A DNA stretch of 64,000 nt from Lysobacterales bacterium (GTDB lineage Bacteria; Pseudomonadota; Gammaproteobacteria; Xanthomonadales; Ahniellaceae). The notes below the pieces were generated by a model. The model was not told the origin of the DNA and ran no database searches. It saw only the letters and a program-made list of their open reading frames with translations. A program made the position numbers and the translations under genes. Numbering within the stretch: position 1 is the first letter of the stretch; every line of letters starts with the position of its first letter. The stretch lies in assembly GCA_016721845.1 (NCBI GenBank), contig JADKHK010000013.1, positions 1,718,501 through 1,782,500 of the forward strand. The letters are read 5' to 3'. This document shows, piece after piece, positions 41,396 to 50,557 of the stretch.

Positions 41396-43603
41396 TCAGC
41401 CACCGACGCGCAACGACAGCATGAACGCCCGGCCCGATTGCGTCGCGAGATCCACTTCGCGCGCATCGGGCGCGAAGCCGCGCACCGAGCTCCACTGCCA
41501 GTAACGGCGATCCCCGAGGTTGCTGATGCCGGCATCGATGCGCAGCGCTGCGGTCGGCGCGTAATGCCAGAACAGGTCGAACACGCCATAGCCGGCCGGC
41601 GCGAACAGCGGACCGCGCGATGTGTCGACATCGTCCTTCGCGGCGGCGAAACGACCCAGCAACTCGACGCGATGGCGGCCATCGGCGCTGTCGCGATTCA
41701 GGCCGAGCACCAGTCGTGCCGGATCGACCGAGTTGAGCGGCAGCTCGCGCTGCGTGTCCTCGCCCTGCACCCAGCTTACGGACAGGGTCGCGTTGAATGC
41801 ATCCAGACCCATCCCGGCAAGATTCGCCTCGCCATTCAGCTCGATGCCATGAATGCGCGCGCGATCGCGATTCTGCGACTGGAACACCAGCAGGCCCGAT
41901 TGCGGATCGCGACCGAGGTTGACGCGCGACTCGATCAGGTCGCGGTAGCGGTTGTCGTAGATCGACACTTCGCCACTCGCGTGCTGACCCGACCAGCGCG
42001 CACCGAGTTCGAGGCCCTGGCTGCGCTCCGGGCGCAGGTCCGGATTCGGAATCGCGCTGTAGCCGAATGCGGGAATGTTCAGGCCCAGGTTCACGTCCGA
42101 GAACGGCGGCGCCCGGAACCCGCGCGCGTATTGCGCGAACACGCTGAGCGAATCGCTGGCGGCATAGCGCAGGCCGAGCTTGGGGGTGACGCTCTGCGCC
42201 CTGCTGTCGACCACATCCGCGGCCGGATTGTCGGCCAGCCACAGGGCATCGGGATCGGCATCGGTGCGGAAACGGTCGTAGCGCAAGGCCGGGATCAGGA
42301 ACCAGCGCTCGCCGAATTCGATGTCGTCCTGAACATAGAGCCCGAACTCCTGCAGCGTCGAATTCGGGAAATCGCGCACCGGCATGCGTTCACCCAGCAG
42401 CACCGGCGTGCTGGCACCGGTATTCAGATTGATCTCGACGCCATCGCGATGCTCATCGATCGCCGTGCGCGCCAGATCGAATCCGGCGACAAAGCGATGG
42501 GTCAGCGGGCCCTGCACGGCTTCGCCGGCGATCAGGCCCTCCAGCCCCACCTGCTGGGTGTCGAACACGAACTGACGCAAGCGCCGCGTCGGCGCCGCAC
42601 TCGCCGTGGCGCCGCGGCGATCCTGCACGGTGCGCTGGTCGACCTCGCTGCGTTGCACGTAGGCCATCAGGTTCCATTGCGCGAATGCGCCCTCGAGCCC
42701 GTCGCCGCTCCAGGCCAGCGACGCGCGACCACGCGATTCGGCATCCTGCGCGTTCATCGCCGTCGTCGTCGCATACTGGCCGGGACCGTTGACGAGCGAG
42801 CGCACGTCGGTGTCGGTATCGGCCCGATAGGCGTCGAGCCCGAGGCTCAACCGCCCAGGCAGCATGCCTTCGTTGACCAGCTTGGCGAGCAGGAAGCGTT
42901 CCTCGCCATCGGCGGGATTGGCGTCGATCCCGCCGGCGCGCGGCATCGTGTCGCGTTCGTGTTCGCGGCGTTCGTTGGCGCTGACCAACATCTGCCAGCC
43001 ACCGGACACGACCGCGCTCGAAGCGCTGATCGCAGTCGAAGCATCACGCGTGTCGTGCGTCAGGCGCGAACCGACGAACCATTCGCCCGCACCTTCCGCC
43101 AGCAGATCGGCAGGATCACGTGTTCGCATCGCGACCACGCCCGCGAGCGCATCGGAGCCGTACAGGCTGGACGCCGGGCCGCGCAGGAATTCGACGCGCT
43201 GCAGCAACTCCGGGTCGACCAGGTTGCGCCCCGCGCGCGAGAAGCTGCCGACGGCGAAGCCATCGCCGAGCGGAACGCCATCGAGTTCCACCGCGACGCG
43301 ATTGCCTTCGAGGCCACGGATCGCGAACCCCTGCGTGCCGAAGCGGCTTGCGTCTTCGTTGACGCTGAGGGTGGCGTCGTAGCGGGCGAGATCGCGGATG
43401 TCGCGAATCAGTCGCGTCTCGATCTGGCCGCGTTCGATCAGGGCCACCGATCCGGCGATGTCGCCGATCGGTTGTTCGACCCGGCTGGCGACAACGACGA
43501 TGGCATCGAGCGAGGTCGGCCGGCTCGTTTCCGCATCGGCGGCGAACACGGCCAAGGGCAGCAGGGACAGGGCGATCGCGGAACTGAGGGGATGGCGGCG
43601 CAT
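41396..43603 (-). CDS. TonB-dependent heme/hemoglobin-type receptor
   Basis: This 735-residue outer-membrane receptor begins with a signal peptide (SSAIALSLLPLAVFAADA), a TonB box region (LDAIVVVASRVEQPIG) and the plug (FAIRGLEGNRVAVELDGVPLGDGF, VEFLRGPASSLYGSDALAGVVAMRTRDP). The barrel contains FRAPPFSDVNLG and FAQYARGFRAPPF, marks of the heme/hemoglobin receptor group (HemR/HutA style). It likely takes up heme or a heme protein. GGAG lies just ahead of the ATG at 43603. It is divergent from nirS, and the FNR-type site lies between them. Confidence 0.83.
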   Translation of the reverse strand: MRRHPLSSAIALSLLPLAVFAADAETSRPTSLDAIVVVASRVEQPIGDIAGSVALIERGQIETRLIRDIRDLARYDATLSVNEDASRFGTQGFAIRGLEGNRVAVELDGVPLGDGFAVGSFSRAGRNLVDPELLQRVEFLRGPASSLYGSDALAGVVAMRTRDPADLLAEGAGEWFVGSRLTHDTRDASTAISASSAVVSGGWQMLVSANERREHERDTMPRAGGIDANPADGEERFLLAKLVNEGMLPGRLSLGLDAYRADTDTDVRSLVNGPGQYATTTAMNAQDAESRGRASLAWSGDGLEGAFAQWNLMAYVQRSEVDQRTVQDRRGATASAAPTRRLRQFVFDTQQVGLEGLIAGEAVQGPLTHRFVAGFDLARTAIDEHRDGVEINLNTGASTPVLLGERMPVRDFPNSTLQEFGLYVQDDIEFGERWFLIPALRYDRFRTDADPDALWLADNPAADVVDSRAQSVTPKLGLRYAASDSLSVFAQYARGFRAPPFSDVNLGLNIPAFGYSAIPNPDLRPERSQGLELGARWSGQHASGEVSIYDNRYRDLIESRVNLGRDPQSGLLVFQSQNRDRARIHGIELNGEANLAGMGLDAFNATLSVSWVQGEDTQRELPLNSVDPARLVLGLNRDSADGRHRVELLGRFAAAKDDVDTSRGPLFAPAGYGVFDLFWHYAPTAALRIDAGISNLGDRRYWQWSSVRGFAPDAREVDLATQSGRAFMLSLRVGG

Positions 43604-43656
43604 GGCTTTCTCCGTTGGCAATGGGCGCAGCTTCGGCGCCCACCGCGTTGCCCGCC

Positions 43657-43670
43657 TTGATCCTCATCAA
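43657..43670. promoter_or_regulatory. FNR/ANR/DNR-type binding site
   Basis: TTGATCCTCATCAA is a perfect match to the FNR/ANR consensus TTGAT-N4-ATCAA. It sits 184 bases ahead of the chosen nirS start and 54 bases ahead of the receptor start, in the 250-base divergent gap. The position favours activation or repression under low oxygen or nitric oxide, as for nirS in denitrifiers. A second, looser palindrome TTGACCTAGGTCAT follows at 43760-43773, and a 13-base direct repeat (GTCAATTGCGCTA) occurs at 43682 and 43697. Confidence 0.7.
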
Positions 43671-43853
43671 GCACGCCGTCGTGGTCAATTGCGCTAGGTC
43701 AATTGCGCTAACGGAATCGGCATTGCAAAGCGGTCGCTTCGTCGCGCCGCCGGGCCGCTTGACCTAGGTCATGGCTGCTTCTGCCGCACAGGACGACGCT
43801 GGCGACATGCAGTCCCGCGACTGCCCCGCGTCAACACAATAGAGGAGATGGCC

Positions 43854-45947
43854 ATGCGTAACCCGAAGCCCCTGCTGTGGATCGCACTCGTACTGAGTGG
43901 TGCGGTCGCCGCAGACGACGTCAGCAACGAACGAATCCCGAAGCAGGGCCTGGACGTCGGCAAGGCCGCGTTCCTGGCGAACTGCGCGGCCTGTCATCAA
44001 CCTGAAGGCACCGGCCTGACCGGGGCATTTCCGCCCCTTGCCGGCTCCGATTTCCTGAAGAACAACGACAAGCAGAAGGTGCTGGCGTCGGTGCTCCAGG
44101 GCATCAATGGCGCGCTCACCGTCAATGGCAACACCTACAACGGCGTGATGCCGGCGATGAGCCACCTGACCGATGCCGAGATCGCCAACATCACCACTTT
44201 CGTCTACGCCAGTTGGGGCAATCCGGGCGGAAAGGTGACTCCGAAGGACGTCGCGGCCGCACGCAAGACGCTGGCCGTGAGCAGTGATCCGGCACAGGGT
44301 GAACGCCACGTCGGCACGAAACAGTCCGAACAGGGCTATCAAGGTGCACCTTCGACTGTTTCGTCGAAGGACGTGAAGATGATCGTGAGCCCGGGTGCGC
44401 CCTCGCTCAGCGAGACCGAATTCAACCGCGCCACCGAAATCTTCTTCGAGCGTTGTGCCGGCTGCCACGGCGTGCTGCGCAAGGGTGCGACCGGCAAGCC
44501 GCTGACACCGGACATCACCCGCGCCAAGGGCACCGACTACCTGAAGGCATTGATCAACTTCGGTTCGCCGGCCGGCATGCCGAACTGGGGCTCGTCGGGC
44601 CAGCTGACCGCCGCTGAAGTGGACATCATGGCGCGCTTCCTCCAGCACGATCCGCCGGCACCGCCGGAATGGGGCATGAAGGAGATGAAGGAGAGCTGGA
44701 AGGTGATCGTGCCGGAGTCGGAACGCCCGACCCAGCCGATGCACAAGCGCAACATCGACAACTTCTTCATCGTCACGCTGCGCGATGCGGGCCAGATCGC
44801 GATCATCGACGGCGACACCAAGGAAGTCGTGAACACGCTGAAGACCGGCTACGCCGTGCACATCACGCGTCCGTCGCATTCCAAGCGTTACGCCTACACG
44901 ATCGGCCGAGACGCCAAGATCGACCTGATCGACCTGTGGATGAATCCGCCGCAGATCGTCGCCGAGATCAAGATCGGGCTGGAAGCGCGTTCGGTCGAGA
45001 CCTCCAAGTACAAGGGCTTCGAGGACAAGCTGGCGATCGCCGGTGCCTATTGGCCGCCGCAATACGTGATCATGGATGGCCCGACCCTGGAACCGAAGAA
45101 GATCGTGTCGACCCGCGGCATGACCGTGGACACGCAGGAGTACCACCCGGAACCGCGCGTGGCCGCGATCGTCGCCAGTCACGAGCACCCGGAGTTCATC
45201 GTCAACGTCAAGGAAACCGGCCGCATCCTGCTGGTGAACTACGAAGACATCGAGAACCTGTCGGTGACGACGCTCGACGCCGCACGCTTCCTGCATGATG
45301 GCGGTTGGGATTCGACACATCGCTACTTCATGACCGCCGCCAACCAGAGCAACAAGATCGCGGTCGTCGATTCGAAGGAGCGCAAGATGGTCTCGCTGGT
45401 CGATGCCGACAAGATCCCGCACCCGGGTCGCGGCGCGAACTTCGTGCATCCGAAGTTCGGTCCGGTCTGGGTCACGTCGGCACTCGGCAACGAGAAGATC
45501 ACGCTGATCGGCACCGACCCGGAACACCACAAGGACCAGGCCTGGAAGGTCGTCGAGACGCTGAAAGGCCAGGGTGGCGGTTCGCTGTTCGTCAAGACGC
45601 ATCCGAAGTCGAAGCACCTGTACGTCGACACCCCGCTGAATCCCGATCCGAAGATCAGCCAGACCATCGCCGTGTTCGACACCCAGAACCTGGAGGCGGG
45701 CTACAAGGTGCTGCCGATCGGCGAGTGGGCCAAGCTGGGCCCGGGTCCGAAGCGCATCGTGCAACCGGAATACAACATGACCGGCGATGAAGTGTGGTTT
45801 TCGGTGTGGAGCGGGCAGAAAGAAGAATCGGCGATCGTCGTGATCGACGACAAGACCCTGAAGCTTAAGAAGGTCATCAAGGGACCGAACATCATCACGC
45901 CGACCGGCAAGTTCAACGTGACCAATACGGCCGCCGACATCTATTGA
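43854..45947 (+). CDS. nirS: Cytochrome cd1 nitrite reductase with an extra N-terminal cytochrome c domain
   Basis: This 697-residue periplasmic enzyme reduces nitrite to nitric oxide. After a signal peptide it has an unusual first c-haem domain (CAACH at 44-48, NGVMPAM near 99-102), then the usual NirS c-haem domain (CAGCH at 201-205, RKGATGKPLTPD) and the eight-bladed d1 propeller. Propeller motifs include YAVHITRPSHSKRYAYTIGRD, GAYWPPQYVIMDG, STRGMTVDTQEYHPEPR, FLHDGGWDSTHRYFMTAANQ and PHPGRGANFVHPKFGPVW. Typical NirS has 560-600 residues; the extra 130 explain the length. AGAGGAGA lies ahead of ATG 43854; ATG 43848 is also possible. No haem d1 synthesis genes are in the window. Confidence 0.95.
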   Translation: MRNPKPLLWIALVLSGAVAADDVSNERIPKQGLDVGKAAFLANCAACHQPEGTGLTGAFPPLAGSDFLKNNDKQKVLASVLQGINGALTVNGNTYNGVMPAMSHLTDAEIANITTFVYASWGNPGGKVTPKDVAAARKTLAVSSDPAQGERHVGTKQSEQGYQGAPSTVSSKDVKMIVSPGAPSLSETEFNRATEIFFERCAGCHGVLRKGATGKPLTPDITRAKGTDYLKALINFGSPAGMPNWGSSGQLTAAEVDIMARFLQHDPPAPPEWGMKEMKESWKVIVPESERPTQPMHKRNIDNFFIVTLRDAGQIAIIDGDTKEVVNTLKTGYAVHITRPSHSKRYAYTIGRDAKIDLIDLWMNPPQIVAEIKIGLEARSVETSKYKGFEDKLAIAGAYWPPQYVIMDGPTLEPKKIVSTRGMTVDTQEYHPEPRVAAIVASHEHPEFIVNVKETGRILLVNYEDIENLSVTTLDAARFLHDGGWDSTHRYFMTAANQSNKIAVVDSKERKMVSLVDADKIPHPGRGANFVHPKFGPVWVTSALGNEKITLIGTDPEHHKDQAWKVVETLKGQGGGSLFVKTHPKSKHLYVDTPLNPDPKISQTIAVFDTQNLEAGYKVLPIGEWAKLGPGPKRIVQPEYNMTGDEVWFSVWSGQKEESAIVVIDDKTLKLKKVIKGPNIITPTGKFNVTNTAADIY

Positions 45948-45956
45948 TCCGTGTCT

Positions 45957-46087
45957 GATGCCTGTCCCGGGAACGCGCGGGACAGGCATCCGGAGAGCGG
46001 TCGGGAAGCGAGCTCTCCCCAGCTTCCCCGCCCGGCCGCTCTTCGCCTTTCCCGAGCCGCAATCCGTTGCGATTCGGGAAAGGCGAA
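45957..46087 (+). terminator. Two strong hairpins after nirS
   Basis: The 175-base gap between nirS and the porin gene holds a perfect 13-base stem at 45957-45990 (GATGCCTGTCCCG, loop GGAACGCG, CGGGACAGGCATC). A second 14-base stem follows at 46042-46087 (TTCGCCTTTCCCGA, inner hairpin, TCGGGAAAGGCGAA). Neither has a downstream T tract, so they are not clear intrinsic terminators. They could protect the nirS transcript end or attenuate read-through into the porin gene. Confidence 0.5.
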
Positions 46088-46122
46088 TCCGCCAGACCAT
46101 TCCCGAATGAAGGATTGCTCCC

Positions 46123-47325
46123 ATGCGCAACTACCGATATGCCCTGCTGCCGCTGGCTTTGGCCGCGGCCTGTGCTCATGCTGATGATGCACTGTCGTTG
46201 ACCGATGCGCTGACCGGCGGCAAGGTCACGATCGACTCGCGCCTGCGCATGGAGAACGTCGGCGACGACGCCGTCGCCAAGGACGCCAACGCACTGACCT
46301 GGCGCAACCGTGTCGGCTATCGCACCGCACCGTGGCTCGGTCTTTCGCTGTTCGCCGAACTCGAAGACGTGCGCGCACTCGATGACAGCTACAACTCGAC
46401 CGCGAACGGCCGCACGCAATACGCCACCGTGGCCGACCCCGAAGGCAGCGAATGGAATCAGGCCGGCATCGCCTGGGATTCCGGGCATGGCACGCAGGTG
46501 GTCGCCGGACGCCAGCGTCTCGTGCTCGACAACCAGCGCTTCTTCGGCAACGTCGGCTGGCGCCAGAACGAGCAGACCTTCGATGCCCTGACGGCCACCC
46601 AGACGATCGCCAAGAACACCACGCTGCGTTATGCCTATCTGCAGGACGTGCATCGCGTGTTCGGCCATGCCAATCCGAATCCGTTGCTGGCCGAATACGA
46701 TGTCGACGGGCATCTCGTGAACGTCGCGCACGTGTTCGGTCCGGCGACCCTGACCGGCTACGGCTACTTCGTCGAGAACCAGGACCTGCCGCTGACTTCG
46801 AACCGCATCGTCGGCGCCCGTTTCGCCGGCACGCATGCGCTCGCCGAGCCGTGGAAGCTGCTGTACACGATCGAATATGCGCAGCAAGCCAACTGGCGTG
46901 ATGGCGCACACAATATCGATGCCGATTACACCCTGTTCGAGTTTGGCGCGGCCCGCGGCGCCTACACCGGCAAGTTCTCGCACGAACGCCTGGGCGGCGA
47001 TGGCCACTATGCCTTCCAGACGCCGTTCGCGACGCTGCACGCCTTCAACGGCTGGGCCGACAAGTTCCTGGTCACTCCGGTGAACGGACTGGTCGATACC
47101 TTCGTCAGCTTCAATGGCCCGGTCGGCAAGCTGCAATGGGCCGCGTCCTACCATCAGTACGACGCCGACCACGGCGACGCCGACTACGGTACCGAGTGGG
47201 ATGCGTCGCTCAGCTACGCCTTCAAGCAACGCTTCACGGCACTCGCGAAATTCGCCAGCTACGACGCCAACACGTTCGCCCGCGACACCGACAAGGTCTG
47301 GCTGTCGCTCGAATACAAGTACTGA
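46123..47325 (+). CDS. Outer-membrane porin, alginate-export-like family
   Basis: This 400-residue protein has a signal peptide (RYALLPLALAAACAHA) and a continuous series of amphipathic strands: ITTWRNRVGYRTAPWLGLS-like LTWRNRVGYRTAPWLGLSLF, GTQVVAGRQRLVLDNQRFFG, and a C-terminal YK-Y ending (VWLSLEYKY) with the aromatic residue needed for barrel assembly. The R-Q-R-L-V-L-D-N-Q-R-F-x-G segment resembles alginate-export (AlgE-like) or OprD-type barrels found next to nitrite reductases in some bacteria. The substrate is unknown; nitrite or nitrate passage is possible because of its place behind nirS. AAGGA precedes the ATG. Confidence 0.8.
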   Translation: MRNYRYALLPLALAAACAHADDALSLTDALTGGKVTIDSRLRMENVGDDAVAKDANALTWRNRVGYRTAPWLGLSLFAELEDVRALDDSYNSTANGRTQYATVADPEGSEWNQAGIAWDSGHGTQVVAGRQRLVLDNQRFFGNVGWRQNEQTFDALTATQTIAKNTTLRYAYLQDVHRVFGHANPNPLLAEYDVDGHLVNVAHVFGPATLTGYGYFVENQDLPLTSNRIVGARFAGTHALAEPWKLLYTIEYAQQANWRDGAHNIDADYTLFEFGAARGAYTGKFSHERLGGDGHYAFQTPFATLHAFNGWADKFLVTPVNGLVDTFVSFNGPVGKLQWAASYHQYDADHGDADYGTEWDASLSYAFKQRFTALAKFASYDANTFARDTDKVWLSLEYKY

Positions 47326-47365
47326 GGGCGCACCCGCTGGCCGCCGACTTGACCGGTACCACCGA

Positions 47366-50300
47366 TCAGCTTGCGGCCAGTCGGCGCAACGGGAGTTCGC
47401 GACGTGCGGTCGCGGGCGTGGCGCGGAAGCGTTCGATGAAGCCGGGCTCGATGGCTCCGTCGGCGGCGTATCCATAGGCACGGTCGCGGCCGTCGTGCTT
47501 CGCTTCGAACAGGGCCGCGTCGGCGATTTCAAGGACGTGCGGCCAGGCCAGTGCATCGCGTGATTGCGAGGCGAACGGCAGGCAGGCGAATCCGATCGAA
47601 CAGGTGCGACGGATCGACACGCCGCCATCCAGCACGAAGATATGGCCGGCCACGGCGGTGCGGAGGCGCTCGGCACAGTGCAGCGCCTGGTCCTCGTCGG
47701 CCACCTGCGCGACGATCAGGAACTCCTCGCCGCCCCAGCGCACACCGATGTCGCCGTCGCGCAGTTGTGCATGGATCAAGCGCGCGAACGCCTCGATCAC
47801 GCGGTCGCCAGCGGCGTGACCATGCTGGTCGTTCACCTGCTTGAACTCGTCGATGTCGACCAGGATCAGGGCCAGACGCCGCCGCAACGGATCACGCTGC
47901 GCACCCAACGCCTGCGCCGACAACACGGGCAAGGCGGCCTCCAACGAACGGCGATTGCCGAGCCCGGTCAGCGCATCGGTGCGACTGGCCACTTCGACCC
48001 GCTCGTAGGCCTCGCGCAACTCGCGCGTGCGCGCGTCCACCAGGGACTGCAGGCGTGCGGTGCGCTCGCGTTCGCGGGCGTTGAGCCGGCGCACGATGCT
48101 CGCCAGCAACAGCACCAGCAGCATGGCCACGGCGATGATCGACGCCGGCCGCTGCCACCAGGCTGGCAGCACGCGAATGTGGAAGACAACGGGCTGCGCG
48201 CTCTCGGTGCCCATGGCATTGCGGGCCCGCAAGGCCAGCACATGCTCGCCTGGCCAGAGATTGCCGAAACCGATCTGCCGACGCTCGAGCGGCAGCGTCG
48301 TCCACTCGGACTTGCCATCGAGGCGATAGTCGTAGCGCACCAGGTTCGGGGCCAGCAGGTCGCTGCTGGCCAGCTCGAGGCCGAGCTGAGACTGCGCGGG
48401 CGAGAGTTCGATTCGTCCCGAGGCCGCCGCCGCGGGTTGCGTCACGTCATCGACGCTGACGGCGCTGACGTAGACCTCGGGCACGTGGGTCCACGGTCGA
48501 TAGTGGGCCGGATCGACGAAGGCGACGCCCTGGGTCCCGCCAAATACCAGCCAACCGTCCCGGGTACGCGTGGCCGATCCGACCCAGTTGGTGCCGACAT
48601 CGAAGCCCTCGCTGCGATGCAGTCGCTGCACGCGCAAGGTCTGCGGATCGAGAATCGCGTTCGCCGACCAGAGCCTGCCGGTGTCGTCCTCCATGAGGTT
48701 CGATCCGAACGGCGCGTCGGCGTCGCCGGTCGCGACATGCTCGAACACCAGCGGCCGCTGCGCCGGATCGCGCACACGGTCGATGCCCTCGGCGGTGTTC
48801 ACCCACAGCGTCCCGTCGCGCGCCACCAGTGCTCCGGCGACGTTGTCGCTGGACAGGCTGCTCGCCTGCGCCGGATCGTGGCGCACTTGCTGCAGGCGCT
48901 CCTGACCGGGCTCGAGCAGCAGCAAGCCGGCACCCGACGCAACCCAGAGTCGCCCCTCGGCATCCTCGGCCAGCCCCTTGATGATGCTGCGCACCGTCGA
49001 GCCGTCTTCGCGCAGCACATCGACGAAGCGATCCGGATCGCGCTGCCAGCGCACCAGGCCATCGGCGCTACCGATCCAGACGCGACCATCGCGACCGACC
49101 AGCACCGATTCGATCTGCAGCGTCGGCAATCCTTCGGCGCGACCGTAACTCTGGAAGTGGCTGCTGCCCGGCGCGAGGCGTTGCACGCCGGACTGGAAGG
49201 TCCCCACCCACAGCGTGCCGTCGGCGGCCTCGTCCATGCCGCCGATGACGCCATCGGCCAAGGCACCGGGACGTCCGTCCGCGCGATAGCCGCCAACGAC
49301 ACCGAGACGGCGATCGACGATGTCGATGCCATTCTGGGTCGAACCGACCAGGATGCGACCGTCCCGGCGTTCCAGCACGCTCAGCACGTTGCCATAGGTC
49401 AACGCACTCGTCTGGCGCACGCTGTGACGCAGGATGCGGAATCCCGCGTTGCGCGGATTGTGGCGCTGTAGGCCACCGCCCCAGGAGCCTATCCAGAGCA
49501 GGCCACTGCGATCGACCAGCATCGCGCCGGCGGCATCGAAACTCAGGCCGTCGGCCTGGCTCGGATCTTCGTTGAGCAGATGCCGGACCTCGCCGCTGAC
49601 GGCATCGACGATGGCCAGCCCCGATCCGTAGCGACTGATCCAGACTTCGTCCGGTGTCGCCTGCGCAATGGCATTGATCCAGGATCGCGACAGTTCCGCC
49701 GCCTGCGCATGCGTCGTGCCGACCCAGCGGATCGTGCCGTCGTCGGGGTTCACGATGGCAGCGCCGGATTCGCGCGTGCCGACCCACAGCGATCCGTTCC
49801 CGGCCATCATCAGCGAGACGATTTCACGGCCCGCCAGCGACGGCCCGCCTTGTGTCAGAAACGGTTCCACCGCGGTGCTCCCGCGGCGCAGGCGTTGCAG
49901 GCCATCCATCGTGCCGATCCAGAGATTGCCTTGCGCATCGAACAGCAGGCTGCGCACACGCTCCTGCGGTTCCGGCAGGTCGCCCTCGACACCGAGCACG
50001 ATCGGCTCGAACCGGCCACGCTGCGGATTGTGCCGGACCAGGCCGTCGTCCGCGGCGATGAAGACGTCTCCCCCCGGCGCGATGGCGATCGCAAAGATGT
50101 TGCCGGGTCCGATGCCGTCGCGGTGTCCGGGCACGTGTTGAAACCGGGTGAAGCGGCCGGTCGCGGGATCGAGCACCGAGACGCCATTGACCTCCGACCC
50201 GGTCCAGACGCGGCCATCGGCACCGATCGCCAGCGAGAACACGAAATCGCCACCGATCGAACCGGGATCGTCGCGATCGTGACGGAACCGGGCATAGCCA

Positions 50301-50530
50301 TGGCCGTCGTACCGGATCAAGCCGGACTGGGTACCGATCCACAGCGCGCCCTGCGCATCCTGGGCCAGCGCCGTGACCACGCCGTTCGGAATCTGGTCGT
50401 CATTGCCGACCGTCTCGAACACGCGCTGGTCGAAATCGAAATCACGCGACGAGCGCGTCTGTGCCGAGGCCGAGAGGGCGCCGCACAATGCCAGCAATGC
50501 GAAGCACACTCGGCCCCCCGCAGTCCTCAA
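47366..50530 (-). CDS. Two-component-propeller sensor diguanylate cyclase
   Basis: This 1054-residue protein has a signal peptide, about 14 repeats of a propeller blade (I-T-x-L-x-x-D-x-x-G-x-L-W-I-G-T, for example VTALAQDAQGALWIGTQSGL), a Y_Y_Y-like domain (LEVRYDYRLDGKSEWTTLP), one membrane helix (ASIIAVAMLLVLLLASIV), a short coiled coil, and a GGDEF domain. The cyclase motif is RWGGEEFLIVAQ near residue 930, so c-di-GMP synthesis should be possible. The I-site R-x-x-D was not confirmed. The ligand sensed in the periplasm is unknown. Confidence 0.88.
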   Translation of the reverse strand: MRTAGGRVCFALLALCGALSASAQTRSSRDFDFDQRVFETVGNDDQIPNGVVTALAQDAQGALWIGTQSGLIRYDGHGYARFRHDRDDPGSIGGDFVFSLAIGADGRVWTGSEVNGVSVLDPATGRFTRFQHVPGHRDGIGPGNIFAIAIAPGGDVFIAADDGLVRHNPQRGRFEPIVLGVEGDLPEPQERVRSLLFDAQGNLWIGTMDGLQRLRRGSTAVEPFLTQGGPSLAGREIVSLMMAGNGSLWVGTRESGAAIVNPDDGTIRWVGTTHAQAAELSRSWINAIAQATPDEVWISRYGSGLAIVDAVSGEVRHLLNEDPSQADGLSFDAAGAMLVDRSGLLWIGSWGGGLQRHNPRNAGFRILRHSVRQTSALTYGNVLSVLERRDGRILVGSTQNGIDIVDRRLGVVGGYRADGRPGALADGVIGGMDEAADGTLWVGTFQSGVQRLAPGSSHFQSYGRAEGLPTLQIESVLVGRDGRVWIGSADGLVRWQRDPDRFVDVLREDGSTVRSIIKGLAEDAEGRLWVASGAGLLLLEPGQERLQQVRHDPAQASSLSSDNVAGALVARDGTLWVNTAEGIDRVRDPAQRPLVFEHVATGDADAPFGSNLMEDDTGRLWSANAILDPQTLRVQRLHRSEGFDVGTNWVGSATRTRDGWLVFGGTQGVAFVDPAHYRPWTHVPEVYVSAVSVDDVTQPAAAASGRIELSPAQSQLGLELASSDLLAPNLVRYDYRLDGKSEWTTLPLERRQIGFGNLWPGEHVLALRARNAMGTESAQPVVFHIRVLPAWWQRPASIIAVAMLLVLLLASIVRRLNARERERTARLQSLVDARTRELREAYERVEVASRTDALTGLGNRRSLEAALPVLSAQALGAQRDPLRRRLALILVDIDEFKQVNDQHGHAAGDRVIEAFARLIHAQLRDGDIGVRWGGEEFLIVAQVADEDQALHCAERLRTAVAGHIFVLDGGVSIRRTCSIGFACLPFASQSRDALAWPHVLEIADAALFEAKHDGRDRAYGYAADGAIEPGFIERFRATPATARRELPLRRLAAS

Positions 50531-50557
50531 ACCGAATTCCTCCCTGGTTGCGTCGAA

